Positions 6,029 through 6,031 of a DNA stretch of 6,031 nucleotides are shown one piece after another (positions within the stretch are counted from its first letter, which is position 1; every line of letters starts with the position of its first letter). The position numbers were made by a program, and so were the translations under genes. The notes beneath the pieces were generated by a model, which ran no database searches, had not been told where the DNA came from, and was given only the letters and a program-made list of their open reading frames with translations. Origin of the DNA: Betaproteobacteria bacterium (GTDB lineage Bacteria > Pseudomonadota > Gammaproteobacteria > Burkholderiales > Burkholderiaceae); the NCBI GenBank assembly GCA_947468785.1, contig CANIMS010000114.1, forward strand, positions 1 through 6,031. The letters are read 5' to 3'.

Positions 6029-6031
6029 ATG
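6029..6031 (+). CDS. Start codon of a divergent gene, otherwise outside the window (product unknown)
   Basis: Only the ATG is visible, so no protein evidence exists. It is called from the upstream promoter (5966-5993) and Shine-Dalgarno (6018-6021). In related Burkholderiales the gene divergent from proS is commonly the Nudix RNA pyrophosphohydrolase rppH, which is a guess from gene-order knowledge and cannot be tested here. Confidence 0.45.

Noticed and set aside
1..6031. Search for CRISPR repeats, insertion-sequence ends, tRNAs, defence genes or phage genes
   Set aside because: Nearly all of the sequence is covered by five intact or edge-cut core genes, and the only gap above 50 bp (888-1161) is explained by regulation of nrdA and a terminator.

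Overview
The window carries a conserved, housekeeping stretch of a betaproteobacterial chromosome. The protein sequences look Burkholderiales-like, and a freshwater Polynucleobacter-type genome is my best guess. The reasons are a NrdA with a long N-terminal extension before its ATP-cone, a PP0621-type domain next to AmpD, a moderate-to-low GC content judged by eye, and dense gene packing. The genus is an inference from recognition, not from a search. I see no mobile element, CRISPR array, tRNA, rRNA or phage signature.

Layout, left to right. Positions 1-887 (minus strand) are the first 295 codons of nrdA, the large subunit of class I ribonucleotide reductase, cut by the left edge. Positions 888-1161 are a real regulatory interval. 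It holds a sigma70-like nrdA promoter, two NrdR-box-like operators 31 bp apart centre to centre (one inside a perfect 12-bp-arm palindrome), and a Rho-independent terminator for the genes to the right. Positions 1162-1980 (minus) encode an AmpD-type anhydromuropeptide amidase fused to an N-terminal membrane segment plus a Cys-rich PP0621-like domain. Positions 1984-2832 (minus) encode a YpjD/CcsA-like multi-spanning membrane protein, probably co-transcribed with the amidase (3-bp gap). Only 20 bp separate it from ffh (2853-4235, plus strand), the SRP GTPase. ffh runs tail-to-tail, 2 bp apart, into proS (4238-5980, minus), a bacterial-type prolyl-tRNA synthetase with its editing insertion. A divergent promoter and ribosome-binding site at 5966-6031 lead to a gene whose start codon is the last three bases of the window.

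Functionally these are mostly independent core genes: dNTP synthesis, peptidoglycan recycling, membrane protein or cytochrome biogenesis, co-translational membrane targeting, and tRNA charging. The ypjD-ffh divergent pair is a known neighbourhood in E. coli as well. I did not find an undescribed multi-gene system. The points most worth a second look are the nrdA operator architecture, the PP0621-AmpD fusion, and the extremely tight divergent and convergent junctions around ffh.
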